From positions 1-11,698 of the forward strand of contig CAZRGV010000165.1 in NCBI GenBank assembly GCA_964599655.1: 11,698 nucleotides of DNA. The letters are read 5' to 3'. This document shows, in pieces, positions 1 to 7,487 of the stretch. The stretch is from CAZRGV01 sp964599655 (GTDB lineage: Bacteria > Planctomycetota > Planctomycetia > Isosphaerales > Isosphaeraceae). The position numbers and the translations under genes are program-made. The stretch's first letter is position 1; each line of letters opens with the position of its first letter. The notes under the pieces are model-generated. The model saw only the letters and a program-made list of their open reading frames with translations. It had not been told where the DNA came from and did not search any database.

Positions 1-46
1 ACAGCCGCCGGCCGCTCCCGACGACCCGGGCGAGCCGGCCTCCTGA
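1..46 (+). CDS. possible C-terminal tail of an upstream gene (partial)
   Basis: In the frame starting at base 2 the window opens with a short Pro/Ala/Asp-rich stretch (QPPAAPDDPGEPAS) that stops at TGA 44-46. The strongly G/C-biased third positions and the proline-rich ending resemble tails of planctomycete proteins, such as that of the TolC-like gene at 2145. Only 14 residues are visible, so no function can be given and the stretch may be non-coding. From 47 to 176 I see no gene; a TTG at 129 opens the frame of the next gene but is probably not its start. Confidence 0.25.
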   Translation, partial: QPPAAPDDPGEPAS

Positions 47-176
47 CCGGTCGAAACCGCCCGAAACGAAACAAAACCCGCCGGCAAACCGCCCGGCCCC
101 GTTCGTCGACCGCGCCCGAGAGGACTTCTTGAGAACGCATCGTCGCTTTACCCCGCCTTCGACCCGACAATGGAGG

Positions 177-200
177 CTCGACGCCTCGCGTGGCGTCGAG
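177..200. repeat. perfect 9-bp inverted repeat in the leader of the kinase-like gene
   Basis: CTCGACGCC (177-185) and GGCGTCGAG (192-200) are exact reverse complements around a 6-base loop. The hairpin ends 30 bases before the ATG at 231. It could be an RNA hairpin in the 5' leader or a protein-binding palindrome. No U-run follows, so it is not an intrinsic terminator. Confidence 0.45.
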
Positions 201-230
201 TTCAGTTCCCCTCTCTCGAGCGTTCGGACC

Positions 231-1832
231 ATGGAAATCACCGACCTGATCGAGTCGCTGTCCGATCCCTCAGCCTATCCCCATCCGGTCGACACGGTCG
301 AGATCCGTCAGACTCATATCTCGGTGGTCTTCCTGGCAGGACCGTTTGTCTACAAGGTCAAGAAAGCCTTGACGTTGGGATTCGTAGACTACGGCACCCT
401 CGCGAAACGGCATCACTACTGCGACGAGGAGGTCCGGCTCAACCGTCGCCTCGCGCCTCGGGTCTATCTCGGCGTCGTCCCGATCACCGAGTTCGGCGGT
501 CGGCTCCGGGTCGAGGGCCCCGGCGAGGCCGTCGAGTGGGCCGTCAAGATGGAGCGCCTCCCCGACGAGGCCCGGCTCCGAGACCGCCTGGCCCGCGACG
601 AGGTCGGCCTCGTCCAGGTCCAGGAGATCGGCCGTCGCATCTCGGCCTTCCACCGCCAGGCGGCGATCGGTCCCGAGGTCGCTCGATATGGCCGGTTCGA
701 GGTCGTCGCCCGCAACGCTCGCGACAACTTTGACCAGTCGGCCGCCGACGTCGGAATCACGGTTTCCCCCGAGGTCATCCAGCGGCTCCGGGACCGGACC
801 GAGCAGTCGCTCGCCGAGCTCCAGCCCCTGATCTCCTCAAGGGCCGATCGCGGCCAGACCCGCGACACACACGGCGACCTCCGGCTCGATCATGTCTACC
901 TCTTTCCGGAACATCAACCTCCGGAAGATCTTCTGATCATCGACGCCATCGAGTTCAACGAGCAGTTCCGGTTCGCCGACCCGGTGTCCGACATGGCGTT
1001 CCTCGCCATGGACTTCGACTTTCTGGGCTATCGCGCCCTGGGACGGGCCTTCTGCGACGCCTATTTCCAGGAGTCGGGCGACGTTGAGGGCCGCGCCTTG
1101 CTTCCGTATTATAAGGCGTACCGTGCCGCCGTTCGGGCCAAGGTAGAAGGGATCAAGCGGGCCGAGCCCGAGGTGCCGGAAACCGAGCGCGCCCGAATGC
1201 TCCGGCAGGCGAGGGCCCACTGGCTGCTGGCCCTCGGCACGCTCGAACCTCCCGAACGCCGTCCTTGCCTGTTGCTCGTGGGCGGGTTGCCCGGAACCGG
1301 AAAGTCGACGCTCGCGCGCGGTCTGGCCGAACGGGCGGGCTTTGTCGTCCTTCGTTCCGACCTCGTTCGCAAGGAACTGGCCGCTGCTTCGCAATCCCCC
1401 GCCGAGGTCTCAGCCTTCGAGGCCGGCATCTACGCGCCCGAGTGGACCGACCGCACGTATGCCGAATGCCTGCGGCGTGCCCAGGAGCATCTCTTTGAAG
1501 GGCGTCGGGTCTTGATCGACGCCAGCTTCCGACGCGAGTCGAACCGCCGAGATGCCCTCGACCTCGCGACCGCCTGGGGCGTCCCTGGCCTGCTGCTCCA
1601 CTGCCAGGCCGATCCGGCGGTGGTCCGGTCCCGGATCGAGAGTCGGCGCGACGACGCCTCGGACGCCGACTGGTCCATCTACCTCCAGGCCGCCGAGCGC
1701 TGGGAACCGCTCGGCTCGCAGACCCGTTCGTCCTGCTTCGAAATTGACACGAGTGCTGGCCGTGACGCGACCCTCGCCCACGTGCTCGACGCGCTCCGAG
1801 CGGCCGAGCTTTATCCCAGGGAGGCCCCATGA
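231..1832 (+). CDS. bifunctional aminoglycoside-phosphotransferase-fold / P-loop kinase protein
   Basis: A 533-residue protein with two fused domains. The N-terminal half (about residues 5-330) has the aminoglycoside-phosphotransferase-like kinase fold: a catalytic-loop motif HGDLRLDH with H214 and D216, and a second metal-binding-type aspartate at D238 in DAIEFN. The C-terminal half (about 345-533) is a P-loop kinase domain with Walker A GLPGTGKST (G352-T360), followed by a conserved RSDLVRKEL segment and a hydrophobic strand ending in D (VLIDAS). This matches a known bacterial family of APH-like plus predicted-kinase fusions (COG2187 plus COG0645 type); substrates are not established and antibiotic resistance should not be assumed. 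Both domains look intact and cytoplasmic, with no signal peptide. I chose ATG 231 because family-like sequence begins there. A TTG at 129 would add 34 residues that look like non-coding composition, and neither start has a clear ribosome site. The stop overlaps a doubtful ATG at 1829. No functional link to the efflux genes is visible. Confidence 0.88.
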   Translation: MEITDLIESLSDPSAYPHPVDTVEIRQTHISVVFLAGPFVYKVKKALTLGFVDYGTLAKRHHYCDEEVRLNRRLAPRVYLGVVPITEFGGRLRVEGPGEAVEWAVKMERLPDEARLRDRLARDEVGLVQVQEIGRRISAFHRQAAIGPEVARYGRFEVVARNARDNFDQSAADVGITVSPEVIQRLRDRTEQSLAELQPLISSRADRGQTRDTHGDLRLDHVYLFPEHQPPEDLLIIDAIEFNEQFRFADPVSDMAFLAMDFDFLGYRALGRAFCDAYFQESGDVEGRALLPYYKAYRAAVRAKVEGIKRAEPEVPETERARMLRQARAHWLLALGTLEPPERRPCLLLVGGLPGTGKSTLARGLAERAGFVVLRSDLVRKELAAASQSPAEVSAFEAGIYAPEWTDRTYAECLRRAQEHLFEGRRVLIDASFRRESNRRDALDLATAWGVPGLLLHCQADPAVVRSRIESRRDDASDADWSIYLQAAERWEPLGSQTRSSCFEIDTSAGRDATLAHVLDALRAAELYPREAP

Positions 1833-2144
1833 GTCCCCCCGTTCACCACCCCGAGCGAACCCGCAGCCGATCGGTCGACCCAGAACATCACGATCCGTCT
1901 CATGTCTTGATTCGCCAGAAATCCTCTAAAAATGTTCGTCTTGAGACCAGGCCGGTTCAGACCCGTGAACACAACGCGAAATCCACAAAATCCGCAAAGT
2001 CATCCTTTATCGCCATTCTCTCCAAACTCCCCCCTTTCATTCATTGAGCCATATTGTCTCAAGCCCGGCGAGTGGAGCCGTCGAACTTACATCCAGGAAA
2101 TCCCGTCACGGACGGGCGATCACGGTCTACCTCAGGAGGGGGGG
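1833..2144 (+). other. 312-base intergenic stretch before the TolC pair
   Basis: This gap is less GC-rich than the genes, especially 1905-2060. A 72-residue open frame (1829-2047) begins at an ATG overlapping the previous stop and has GGGAGG five bases ahead of it. However, its codon third positions lose the GC bias after about 20 codons, and the product is a featureless basic peptide, so I do not call it. TTGATT at 1907-1912 could be a -35 element but I see no convincing -10 at 16-18 bases. The promoter of the TolC genes is most likely somewhere here. Confidence 0.4.
2134..2139 (+). promoter_or_regulatory. strong Shine-Dalgarno AGGAGG that fixes the start of the first TolC-like gene
   Basis: AGGAGG lies five bases before ATG 2145. 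The open frame extends upstream to 1932, but those extra 71 codons have non-coding composition and would bury the signal peptide. The ribosome site and the signal peptide agree on 2145. Confidence 0.8.
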
Positions 2145-3944
2145 ATGGTCGAAACCATGTGCCAGCGAGGACGTCGATGGGTCTGGCTGGCGATCGGGGC
2201 GGCCCTGGGATTCGTCCCAGTGTCGGCCTCGTTTGCACAGGGGGACGGGCCTGAGGCGCCGGCTCAGGCCGCCCAGAACAACTCAGCCCAGAACAACTCA
2301 GAATTGAGCCCACCGGTGGCCGCGGCCGAGGAGCTGGCCGATCCGCCGCGGGCTGGGAGCCCCGGACCGGCGAGGCTCCCCGAGGAGGGGGCGGTCGTTC
2401 AGTTGCAGCCGCCTTCCATTCCGTCGCCGCCAACGTTGTTGGACCCGAGCCATCAGCCGATCGACCTGAACACGGCGCTTCGGCTGGCGGGTGTGCAAAA
2501 CCCTCAGCTCTTGCTCGCCCGGCAGCGGGTCGTGGAATCGGTCGCCCTGCGGCAACTGGCGGCGGCTCAGATTCTGCCGTCCATCAACCTTGGTATGAAC
2601 TACGATTCGCACACGGGTCCGTTGCAACAGTCGAACGGTAACATCCTTTCGGTGCAACGCAGCGCGCTCTACGTCGGGGCCGGTGCCAACGCCATCGCGG
2701 CGGGTACGGTGAACATTCCCGGCGTGGTGTTGCAAGGGAACATCGCTGAGGGGGTTTATGCGTTTCTAACGGCTCGCCAGGTTGTCCAGGCGCGCGAGTT
2801 TGGCAACGTGGCGGTACGGAACCAGGTCTTCCTTCAGGTGACGCAGGCGTATAGCGAGCTGATCCGGGCCGAAGGGCGTCGGGCCCTCTCCGTGCAGAAT
2901 CGCGACGAGTCGCGCGAGGTGGCCCGCCTGACCGCGTCCTACGCCGCGTCCGGTCAAGGTCGCGCCGCCGACGCCAACCGGGCCGCCACGGAGCTGGCAC
3001 GACGCGAGGCCGAGCTGCAAGCCGCGGAAGGGGAGGTGCTCACCTCATCCGCCCGCCTGGCCGCACTCTTGAATCTTGATCCGTCGATCCGTCTCCATCC
3101 GACCGACGCGGCCATCGTGCCGATGCCGATCGTGCCCGACCCCGTGCCAGTCAGCGAGCTGATCGCCATTGGCCTGCTCCGACGTCCCGAGCTGGGAGAG
3201 CGGCGGGCCCTGATCCGCGAGGCGATGCTGGCCTTGGAAGGCTCGAAGGTGCTGCCCTTCTCGCCGACCTTGCTGGTTGGGTTCAGCGCCGGCGGCTTCG
3301 GTGGTGGTAGTAACATCGTCAAGCCGGTGTTCGGCGGCTTCGGTGCGCGGTCCGATTTCGACGTGGTTGCCTACTGGACGATTCGCAACCTCGGCGTTGG
3401 CAACCTCGCCCTGATCAACCTGGCCAACGCTCGACTCCAGGGAACCCGGTTCCAGGAGCTTGCGGTCCTGAACATGGTCCGCGCCGAGGTGGCCGAGGCG
3501 TATGCCCGGACACACGCCCGGTTCGCGCAGATCGGCACGACCGAGCAAGCGGTGCTCGCCAGCAAGTCGGCCTTCGAGCGTGACTATCAACGTATTAAGC
3601 TCCGTGCCGAGCGAGACGTGCTGCCGATCGAGCTGCTCGACAGCTTCCGGCTGCTGGCCCGGTCGCGGAATGAGTACCTCGACGCGATCGTGGACTACAA
3701 CCGGGCGCAGTTCGAGCTGTACGTGGCGCTCGGGCAGCCCCCGGCCGATGCGCTGGCTCGACCGGCCCCGATCAACGGCATCGAGCCGACGAACGTCGTC
3801 CCGACCGATGGAACCCCGGTCCCCATGCCGTCTCCGGCACCGACGGGCCCCTTCGCCGTCCCCCCCGACGCCAACGTTCCGCTGCCTCCCACCCCCCGAG
3901 CCGCGGCGAACACCGCGACGGGGCGGCGGACGGTCCGGCGCTGA
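2145..3944 (+). CDS. TolC family outer-membrane efflux protein (first of a tandem pair, signal peptide I)
   Basis: A 599-residue outer-membrane factor. Proteins of this family form a trimeric barrel and periplasmic tunnel that completes tripartite efflux pumps or type I secretion systems. Residues 1-31 are a classical signal peptide (positive QRGRR, hydrophobic core, SFA cleavage before Q32). Residues 32-104 are a low-complexity linker with an AQNNS tandem repeat. The outer-membrane-factor core starts near residue 105 (PIDLNTALRLAGVQNPQ) and shows two repeats rich in long helices, including ASGQGRAADANRAATEL and RLAALLNLDPS. A Gly-rich segment FSAGGFGGGSN starts at F380. The C-terminal 60 or so residues are Pro/Ala-rich. 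It is followed after 40 bases by a paralogue in the same direction, so the two are probably one operon closed by the terminator at 6170. The partner pump is not adjacent; the adaptor at 7488 and permease at 11467 are the nearest candidates. Confidence 0.92.
   Translation: MVETMCQRGRRWVWLAIGAALGFVPVSASFAQGDGPEAPAQAAQNNSAQNNSELSPPVAAAEELADPPRAGSPGPARLPEEGAVVQLQPPSIPSPPTLLDPSHQPIDLNTALRLAGVQNPQLLLARQRVVESVALRQLAAAQILPSINLGMNYDSHTGPLQQSNGNILSVQRSALYVGAGANAIAAGTVNIPGVVLQGNIAEGVYAFLTARQVVQAREFGNVAVRNQVFLQVTQAYSELIRAEGRRALSVQNRDESREVARLTASYAASGQGRAADANRAATELARREAELQAAEGEVLTSSARLAALLNLDPSIRLHPTDAAIVPMPIVPDPVPVSELIAIGLLRRPELGERRALIREAMLALEGSKVLPFSPTLLVGFSAGGFGGGSNIVKPVFGGFGARSDFDVVAYWTIRNLGVGNLALINLANARLQGTRFQELAVLNMVRAEVAEAYARTHARFAQIGTTEQAVLASKSAFERDYQRIKLRAERDVLPIELLDSFRLLARSRNEYLDAIVDYNRAQFELYVALGQPPADALARPAPINGIEPTNVVPTDGTPVPMPSPAPTGPFAVPPDANVPLPPTPRAAANTATGRRTVRR
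2271..2300 (+). repeat. exact tandem 15-bp duplication inside the TolC-like gene
   Basis: GCCCAGAACAACTCA occurs twice back to back (2271-2285, 2286-2300), in frame, giving AQNNS-AQNNS in the linker just after the signal peptide. A unit of five codons can expand or contract without breaking the frame, so copy number may vary between strains. Confidence 0.9.
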
Positions 3945-3984
3945 TTCCGAACAACACCATCACCCGCCCAGGAGAGTTGAGGCG

Positions 3985-6126
3985 ATGGAAATCCTAGTTC
4001 GGGCGGCAGGACGGCCCGGCGGTCGGTGGGGGAAGCTCCCCACACTGCTCAGCGTCTTCCTCACCGCCCCGCTGACAGGATGCATGCTTCATGAGGCCGG
4101 TGTGGCCCCACCGGCACCGACGTTGCCGCCGGTGGTGTCACCGTCGGCGACGGTTGCCTCGAACCCAAGCTCACCCGAGGTCGCTCCGGCCGTACCCCCC
4201 GCGGCCACGCTTCCGATTGACGTGAGTAGTTCGGTCGCGCCGTCTCGAAACGACATGGCCCGCCAGCAGCTCGCCCAGTCGATGGCCCGAGGTCCGGCAT
4301 TGCCCATCGAGGTGGCCAGCTCAATCCTGACCGATTCTCCGGACAGCGCGCCGGACGAAACGATCCAGATGGCCTCGACCCGACCAACGCCACCCGCTCG
4401 AACGGTCAAGGCCACCGCCGTCAAGGCCCAGCCTCCTCGGCAAGCCTCGCGGGCCTTTGGAAGCGACAGTGCGCCGGCTTCCAGTCCGAGCGCCGATCCA
4501 CTCGTGACCCGGACGGCCCGCGACAGCGCCGCCGCACCCGTGGCCGAGGATGCCACCGATACCGAGCCGGCCGCCACCGAGGCGGTCGAGCCCGAACCGG
4601 CTCCGACCGAAGCGGTCGAGCCCCAGCGGCCGGCCGCCGAGGGGAATGCCGCCGAAGCCAAGTCCGAGGGAACCGCGAAGGAGCGCGATGAGCTGATCGC
4701 CGAGAGCCTCGAACAACTTGGCCCCACGCCCCGCGCGGTGCCGCAGCCCCAGGCCGAGTACGAGATCGACCTGGCCGCGTCGTTGCGGCTGGCGCAGGCG
4801 GAAAACCCGACCATCGCCGAGGCCCGGACGCGCGTGCTCGCCGCCCTGGCTCAGCGGCAAGCGGCCCTGGCACTGTTGTTGCCCTCCCTCAACGCCGGTG
4901 CCAACTACCACGGCCACGTCGGAAACCTGCAACGATCGGCTGGTCGGATCCTGAATCTCTCCGAGCAGTCGCTCTACTTCGGTGGTGGTACCCGAACCCT
5001 CGCGGCGGAGTCGCTGGCCATTCCGGCCGTGAACATCACCAGCCCGCTGACCGAGGCGATCTTCGAACCTCTGGCGGCTCTTCAGGGATTGAACAGAGCG
5101 AGATATGAGAATACAGCCACGTTCAACGAGACCCTCTTGGAAGTGGCCCAACTCTACCTCGACCTCTTCGCGGCTCAGGCCGTGCTCGATGCGCAGCGGC
5201 TCTCCGAGGAGCAGACCCGCGAGATCGTCCGAACTGTGGCGAGCTTCGCGGCGGCCGGGCAGGGCCGAGTCGCCGACGCCGAACGGGCGAGGACCGAGTG
5301 GAAGCTTCGACAGGCCGAGGTCCAGAAGGCCGAAGAGGAGCTAGCCGTCGCCTCGGCCAGGCTGGCTCGCCGGCTCAATCTCGATCCCTCGACGCAGCTC
5401 CGGCCGATGCTGGCCCCCGTGACGCCGATCACGCTCATCGACGCCGGTCAGCCGACCGAGGATCTGCTGGCCGTTGCCCTCCGCGGCCGCCCCGAGCTGG
5501 GCGCTCGAGCGGCGGGCATCGGCGAGGCCGAGGCCAGGTATCGTGAGGAGAAGGCTCGCCCTCTGCTCCCGGTGGTCTGGATGGGCTTCAGCGGCGGCGG
5601 TTTCGGGGGCGGTGCCAACCTCGTGCCTCCCCTGATGGGGAACTTCGGCGGCCGCACCGACTTCGACGTGCGAGCCTTCTGGACCCTGATGAACTTCGGT
5701 TACGGTAACCTCGCCAAGCAGAAACAGCGCCGGGCCGAGATCGGCGCGGCCGTGGCCGAGCAGTCTCGCGAGATCAACCGCGTCCGCCGCGAGGTCGCCC
5801 AGGCCCAGGCCGAGGCTCTCGCTCAGGCCAATCAGATCGAGGTCGCTCGCCGAGAGTTGCAAATCTCCGAGGCGGGCTTCGCCGAGGACCTGGAACGAAC
5901 CCGAGGCGGCGAGGGCCGCCCGATCGAGGTGCTCAACAGCCTGAACCTGCTGGCCGCCGCCCGGGTCAACCTGATCCGTGCCATCATCCTCTCGAACCAG
6001 GCTCAGTTCCGGCTGTTCGTTTCGCTCGGCTCTCCGCCCCCGGCGCCGCCCGGCCCGACGGCCAATCCGGCCGGTCCGCCTCCGGTCACCGTGCCGTTGC
6101 ACTCGCCGGTTGTGTCTCGTCCCTAG
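3985..6126 (+). CDS. TolC family outer-membrane efflux lipoprotein (second of the tandem pair)
   Basis: A 713-residue outer-membrane factor with a lipoprotein signal: the hydrophobic segment ends in the lipobox L30-T-G-C33, so the mature protein should begin with acylated C33. Residues 34 to about 257 are a long Pro/Ala/Glu/Thr-rich region expected to be disordered, with a repeated EPAxTEAVEP unit. The TolC-type core runs from about 258 (EYEIDLAASLRLAQAENP). It aligns along its length with the upstream gene: AAGQGRVADAERARTEW, RLARRLNLDPS, and FSGGGFGGGAN at F535. The tail is proline-rich. ATG 3985 is chosen because AGGAGAG lies eight bases upstream and the lipoprotein signal starts there; the open frame continues upstream to 3502 only as a shadow of the first gene. 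The 40-base spacing indicates one transcript. Lipid anchoring is common in RND-type outer-membrane factors, while the 220-residue linker is unusually long. Confidence 0.9.
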   Translation: MEILVRAAGRPGGRWGKLPTLLSVFLTAPLTGCMLHEAGVAPPAPTLPPVVSPSATVASNPSSPEVAPAVPPAATLPIDVSSSVAPSRNDMARQQLAQSMARGPALPIEVASSILTDSPDSAPDETIQMASTRPTPPARTVKATAVKAQPPRQASRAFGSDSAPASSPSADPLVTRTARDSAAAPVAEDATDTEPAATEAVEPEPAPTEAVEPQRPAAEGNAAEAKSEGTAKERDELIAESLEQLGPTPRAVPQPQAEYEIDLAASLRLAQAENPTIAEARTRVLAALAQRQAALALLLPSLNAGANYHGHVGNLQRSAGRILNLSEQSLYFGGGTRTLAAESLAIPAVNITSPLTEAIFEPLAALQGLNRARYENTATFNETLLEVAQLYLDLFAAQAVLDAQRLSEEQTREIVRTVASFAAAGQGRVADAERARTEWKLRQAEVQKAEEELAVASARLARRLNLDPSTQLRPMLAPVTPITLIDAGQPTEDLLAVALRGRPELGARAAGIGEAEARYREEKARPLLPVVWMGFSGGGFGGGANLVPPLMGNFGGRTDFDVRAFWTLMNFGYGNLAKQKQRRAEIGAAVAEQSREINRVRREVAQAQAEALAQANQIEVARRELQISEAGFAEDLERTRGGEGRPIEVLNSLNLLAAARVNLIRAIILSNQAQFRLFVSLGSPPPAPPGPTANPAGPPPVTVPLHSPVVSRP
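4564..4623 (+). repeat. imperfect 2 x 30-bp repeat encoding EPA[AP]TEAVEP
   Basis: Units 4564-4593 and 4594-4623 differ at a few bases and encode EPAATEAVEP and EPAPTEAVEP in the disordered linker of the lipoprotein TolC-like gene. It is an in-frame acidic/proline repeat, likely a flexible spacer. Confidence 0.75.
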
Positions 6127-6169
6127 AATAATATTAACACTAATTAATATAAAATAACGACACGATTAA

Positions 6170-6217
6170 CCCGCCGCACGCCTTCCATATAGTCGAAGGC
6201 GTGCGGCGGGTTTTTTT
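6170..6217 (+). terminator. strong intrinsic terminator of the TolC pair
   Basis: A perfect 16-bp stem, CCCGCCGCACGCCTTC (6170-6185) with its exact reverse complement (6195-6210), has a nine-base loop and is followed at once by seven T (6211-6217). It lies 43 bases after the TolC-like stop. A strikingly AT-rich tract (6127-6168) separates the stop from the stem. Confidence 0.95.
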
Positions 6218-6230
6218 CGAACCCGGCCTC

Positions 6231-6343
6231 TGGGAAACTGGTGCCGGCGGCGCCAACCGAATCGGGTTGAATCCGGTGCAGTCCGCCCAGCGACTGCGGT
6301 TCGGGACGGCCAACCTGATGGGGACTGCCTGGTGAGACGCCCC
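6231..6343 (+). ncRNA. candidate structured RNA resembling a partial cobalamin riboswitch
   Basis: Read on the + strand, blocks like those of the cobalamin aptamer occur in order. GGGAA (6232-6236) is followed by ACTGGTG; a GAATCCGGT block (6269-6277) can pair with ACTGG, as in the aptamer's P4. GCAGTC (6278-6283) is the exact complement of GACTGC (6292-6297), a P5-like stem. A segment GCCAACCTGATGGGGACTGCC follows in two parts (6309-6329). TGCCTGGTGAGACGCC (6327-6342) loosely matches the B12 box. Against this, about 24 bases are inserted in the P4 loop, the B12 box match is weak, and no gene lies downstream on this strand, since the next gene is convergent. It may be a remnant, a riboswitch-controlled small RNA, or a chance likeness; structure prediction was done by eye only. 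Confidence 0.3.
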
Positions 6344-6370
6344 CGGAGATCCGAGGCTCGAGCCAAGTCG

Positions 6371-6421
6371 CGAGGCCGGATCGGCCGTCGCGGGAGGGAA
6401 GCGACAGCCGATCCGGCCTCG
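6371..6421 (-). terminator. large hairpin between convergent genes, probable end of the dockerin transcript
   Basis: A perfect 15-bp stem (6371-6385 with 6407-6421), one mismatch, then an inner 5-bp stem GTCGC/GCGAC (6387-6391 with 6401-6405) around a nine-base loop. It lies 31 bases past the stop of the minus-strand dockerin gene. There is no U-run on either strand, so it is not a classical intrinsic terminator. It could block RNA decay, end transcription with Rho, or form the 3' end of the riboswitch-like RNA on the + strand. Confidence 0.5.
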
Positions 6422-6451
6422 ACGTGTTGGGAGTCTGTTGCATTCGGACGA

Positions 6452-7369
6452 TCAGGTCGCCACGCCGATCCGGTAAAGCGGGAACGCGGCGATCTTTTGC
6501 TGTCCGTACGGGTCGATCACCAAGAACTCGAAGTTGGTCAGCAGGTCCTTGGACTGGCTGCCGGTGAAGCTGAAATTGCCGTTGGCATCGACGGGGATCG
6601 CCTGGTGATTGAAGGCGTAATTGCCCGACGAGTTGTCGCTGAAGACGATGGAGCCGGGGGTCGTCTTGCCAAGGATCGTCACGGGCCCGGTTCGGCGAGT
6701 GATGCCCCCGGAATTCTTGACACCGACGTGACCCAGGACCTGATCTTGCGGGGCGAGGACCAGCTTGACCTCCAAGGGAACCTTGGGGGTCAGGGGCGTG
6801 AGGTTCCGGAGCAAGATCTTGGCGTCTTCGTGTCCGACGAACCCGTTGCCGTTCGCGTCGGCGGCCGGGTTGTAGAACGGTTGGCCATAGTGCGACATGT
6901 AGGCCAGGGCGAAGGCCTGCTCGTCGGCCAGGTTCACCACGCCATCGCCGTTGACATCCCCGGGCAAGGACGTCTGAAGGTTGAACGAACCGGTCGTTCC
7001 GTGGCTTCCCGTGACCCCCGTCGTCAACGGTCCGGGGCGGGCCACCTTGGTAAAGGCGGTGGCGGAGCCGTGGCGGCCGGGAATGAAGGGAGCGCCTTGC
7101 CGCAAGGGCAAGGGCTGGCCAGCCGGATCCTGGCTGGTGCGGACAACGGGCCGCAAGGAACTCTCCGCGCCAGGGTGCGCGTTCAGGCGGATGATGGTTG
7201 CGTGTTTCCTCGCAGCGAGATTCTGGGCCGCGATGGGCGCGGACACCCGAGCAATTTCGCCCGGGCGTTGCACCACACCTGGCGTGATCGCAAGCGTGTC
7301 GCTGCTAAGAAGTTGCCGATCCTCGAGAGACTCGAGGACCGGCCGACGTTGGGCTCGTTTCGACGACAT
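6452..7369 (-). CDS. secreted dockerin-type protein with planctomycete LEDR N-terminal motif
   Basis: A 305-residue protein. The N-terminus carries basic residues and then LESLEDRQLLS (residues 12-22), the motif found at the start of many planctomycete surface or exported proteins, apparently replacing a classical signal peptide. Residues 30-130 are low-complexity. Residues 137-194 form a type I dockerin-like pair of calcium-binding loops: D138-V-N140-G-D142-G with N146 and D149, and D171-A-N173-G-N175-G with D182. The C-terminal part (about 198-305) is beta-rich with 'GKTTPGSIVFSDN' and 'VDANGNFSF' patterns typical of Ig-like or cadherin-like repeats. The ATG at 7369 has GGAGGG five bases upstream, which supports this start. 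A dockerin in this phylum need not mean a cellulosome; the cohesin partner and the cargo are unknown. The gene lies 118 bases downstream of the adaptor gene on the same strand. Confidence 0.85.
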   Translation of the reverse strand: MSSKRAQRRPVLESLEDRQLLSSDTLAITPGVVQRPGEIARVSAPIAAQNLAARKHATIIRLNAHPGAESSLRPVVRTSQDPAGQPLPLRQGAPFIPGRHGSATAFTKVARPGPLTTGVTGSHGTTGSFNLQTSLPGDVNGDGVVNLADEQAFALAYMSHYGQPFYNPAADANGNGFVGHEDAKILLRNLTPLTPKVPLEVKLVLAPQDQVLGHVGVKNSGGITRRTGPVTILGKTTPGSIVFSDNSSGNYAFNHQAIPVDANGNFSFTGSQSKDLLTNFEFLVIDPYGQQKIAAFPLYRIGVAT

Positions 7370-7445
7370 CCTGACCCTCCCTGATCGTCTGGGCCGAGTT
7401 ACCGGTCAGTCGGCTTCCGGTCGTCGAAACTCTGCGCTAGGAAAT

Positions 7446-7478
7446 GGGCGTTGTCCAATGGAGAGTGGGAGAACGCCC
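7446..7478 (-). terminator. weak hairpin after the adaptor gene
   Basis: GGGCGTT (7446-7452) and AACGCCC (7472-7478) form a 7-bp stem with a 19-base loop, starting 10 bases past the adaptor stop. No U-run follows on the minus strand, so it is at best a factor-dependent end or a processing signal. It could separate the adaptor from the dockerin gene. Confidence 0.3.
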
Positions 7479-7487
7479 TCGTCAGAA

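Noticed and set aside
231..1832. Reading the first gene as an aminoglycoside resistance enzyme
   Set aside because: The fold is APH-like but the fusion with a P-loop kinase domain marks a housekeeping-type family of unknown substrate; there is no evidence for drug modification.
1829..2047. 72-residue open frame overlapping the kinase-like stop, with GGGAGG ahead of its ATG
   Set aside because: GC bias at third codon positions disappears after about 20 codons and the peptide has no recognisable feature; more likely intergenic DNA read in an open frame.
6144..6443. 99-residue minus-strand open frame running through the terminator and the riboswitch-like region
   Set aside because: It crosses a strong terminator hairpin, has no supported start and shows no protein-like features.
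6332..7384. 350-residue open frame on the + strand opposite the dockerin gene, containing LERLEDR near its end
   Set aside because: It is the antisense shadow of the dockerin gene. The LEDR-like string arises because CTCGAG-AGA-CTCGAG (7322-7336) reads nearly the same on both strands.
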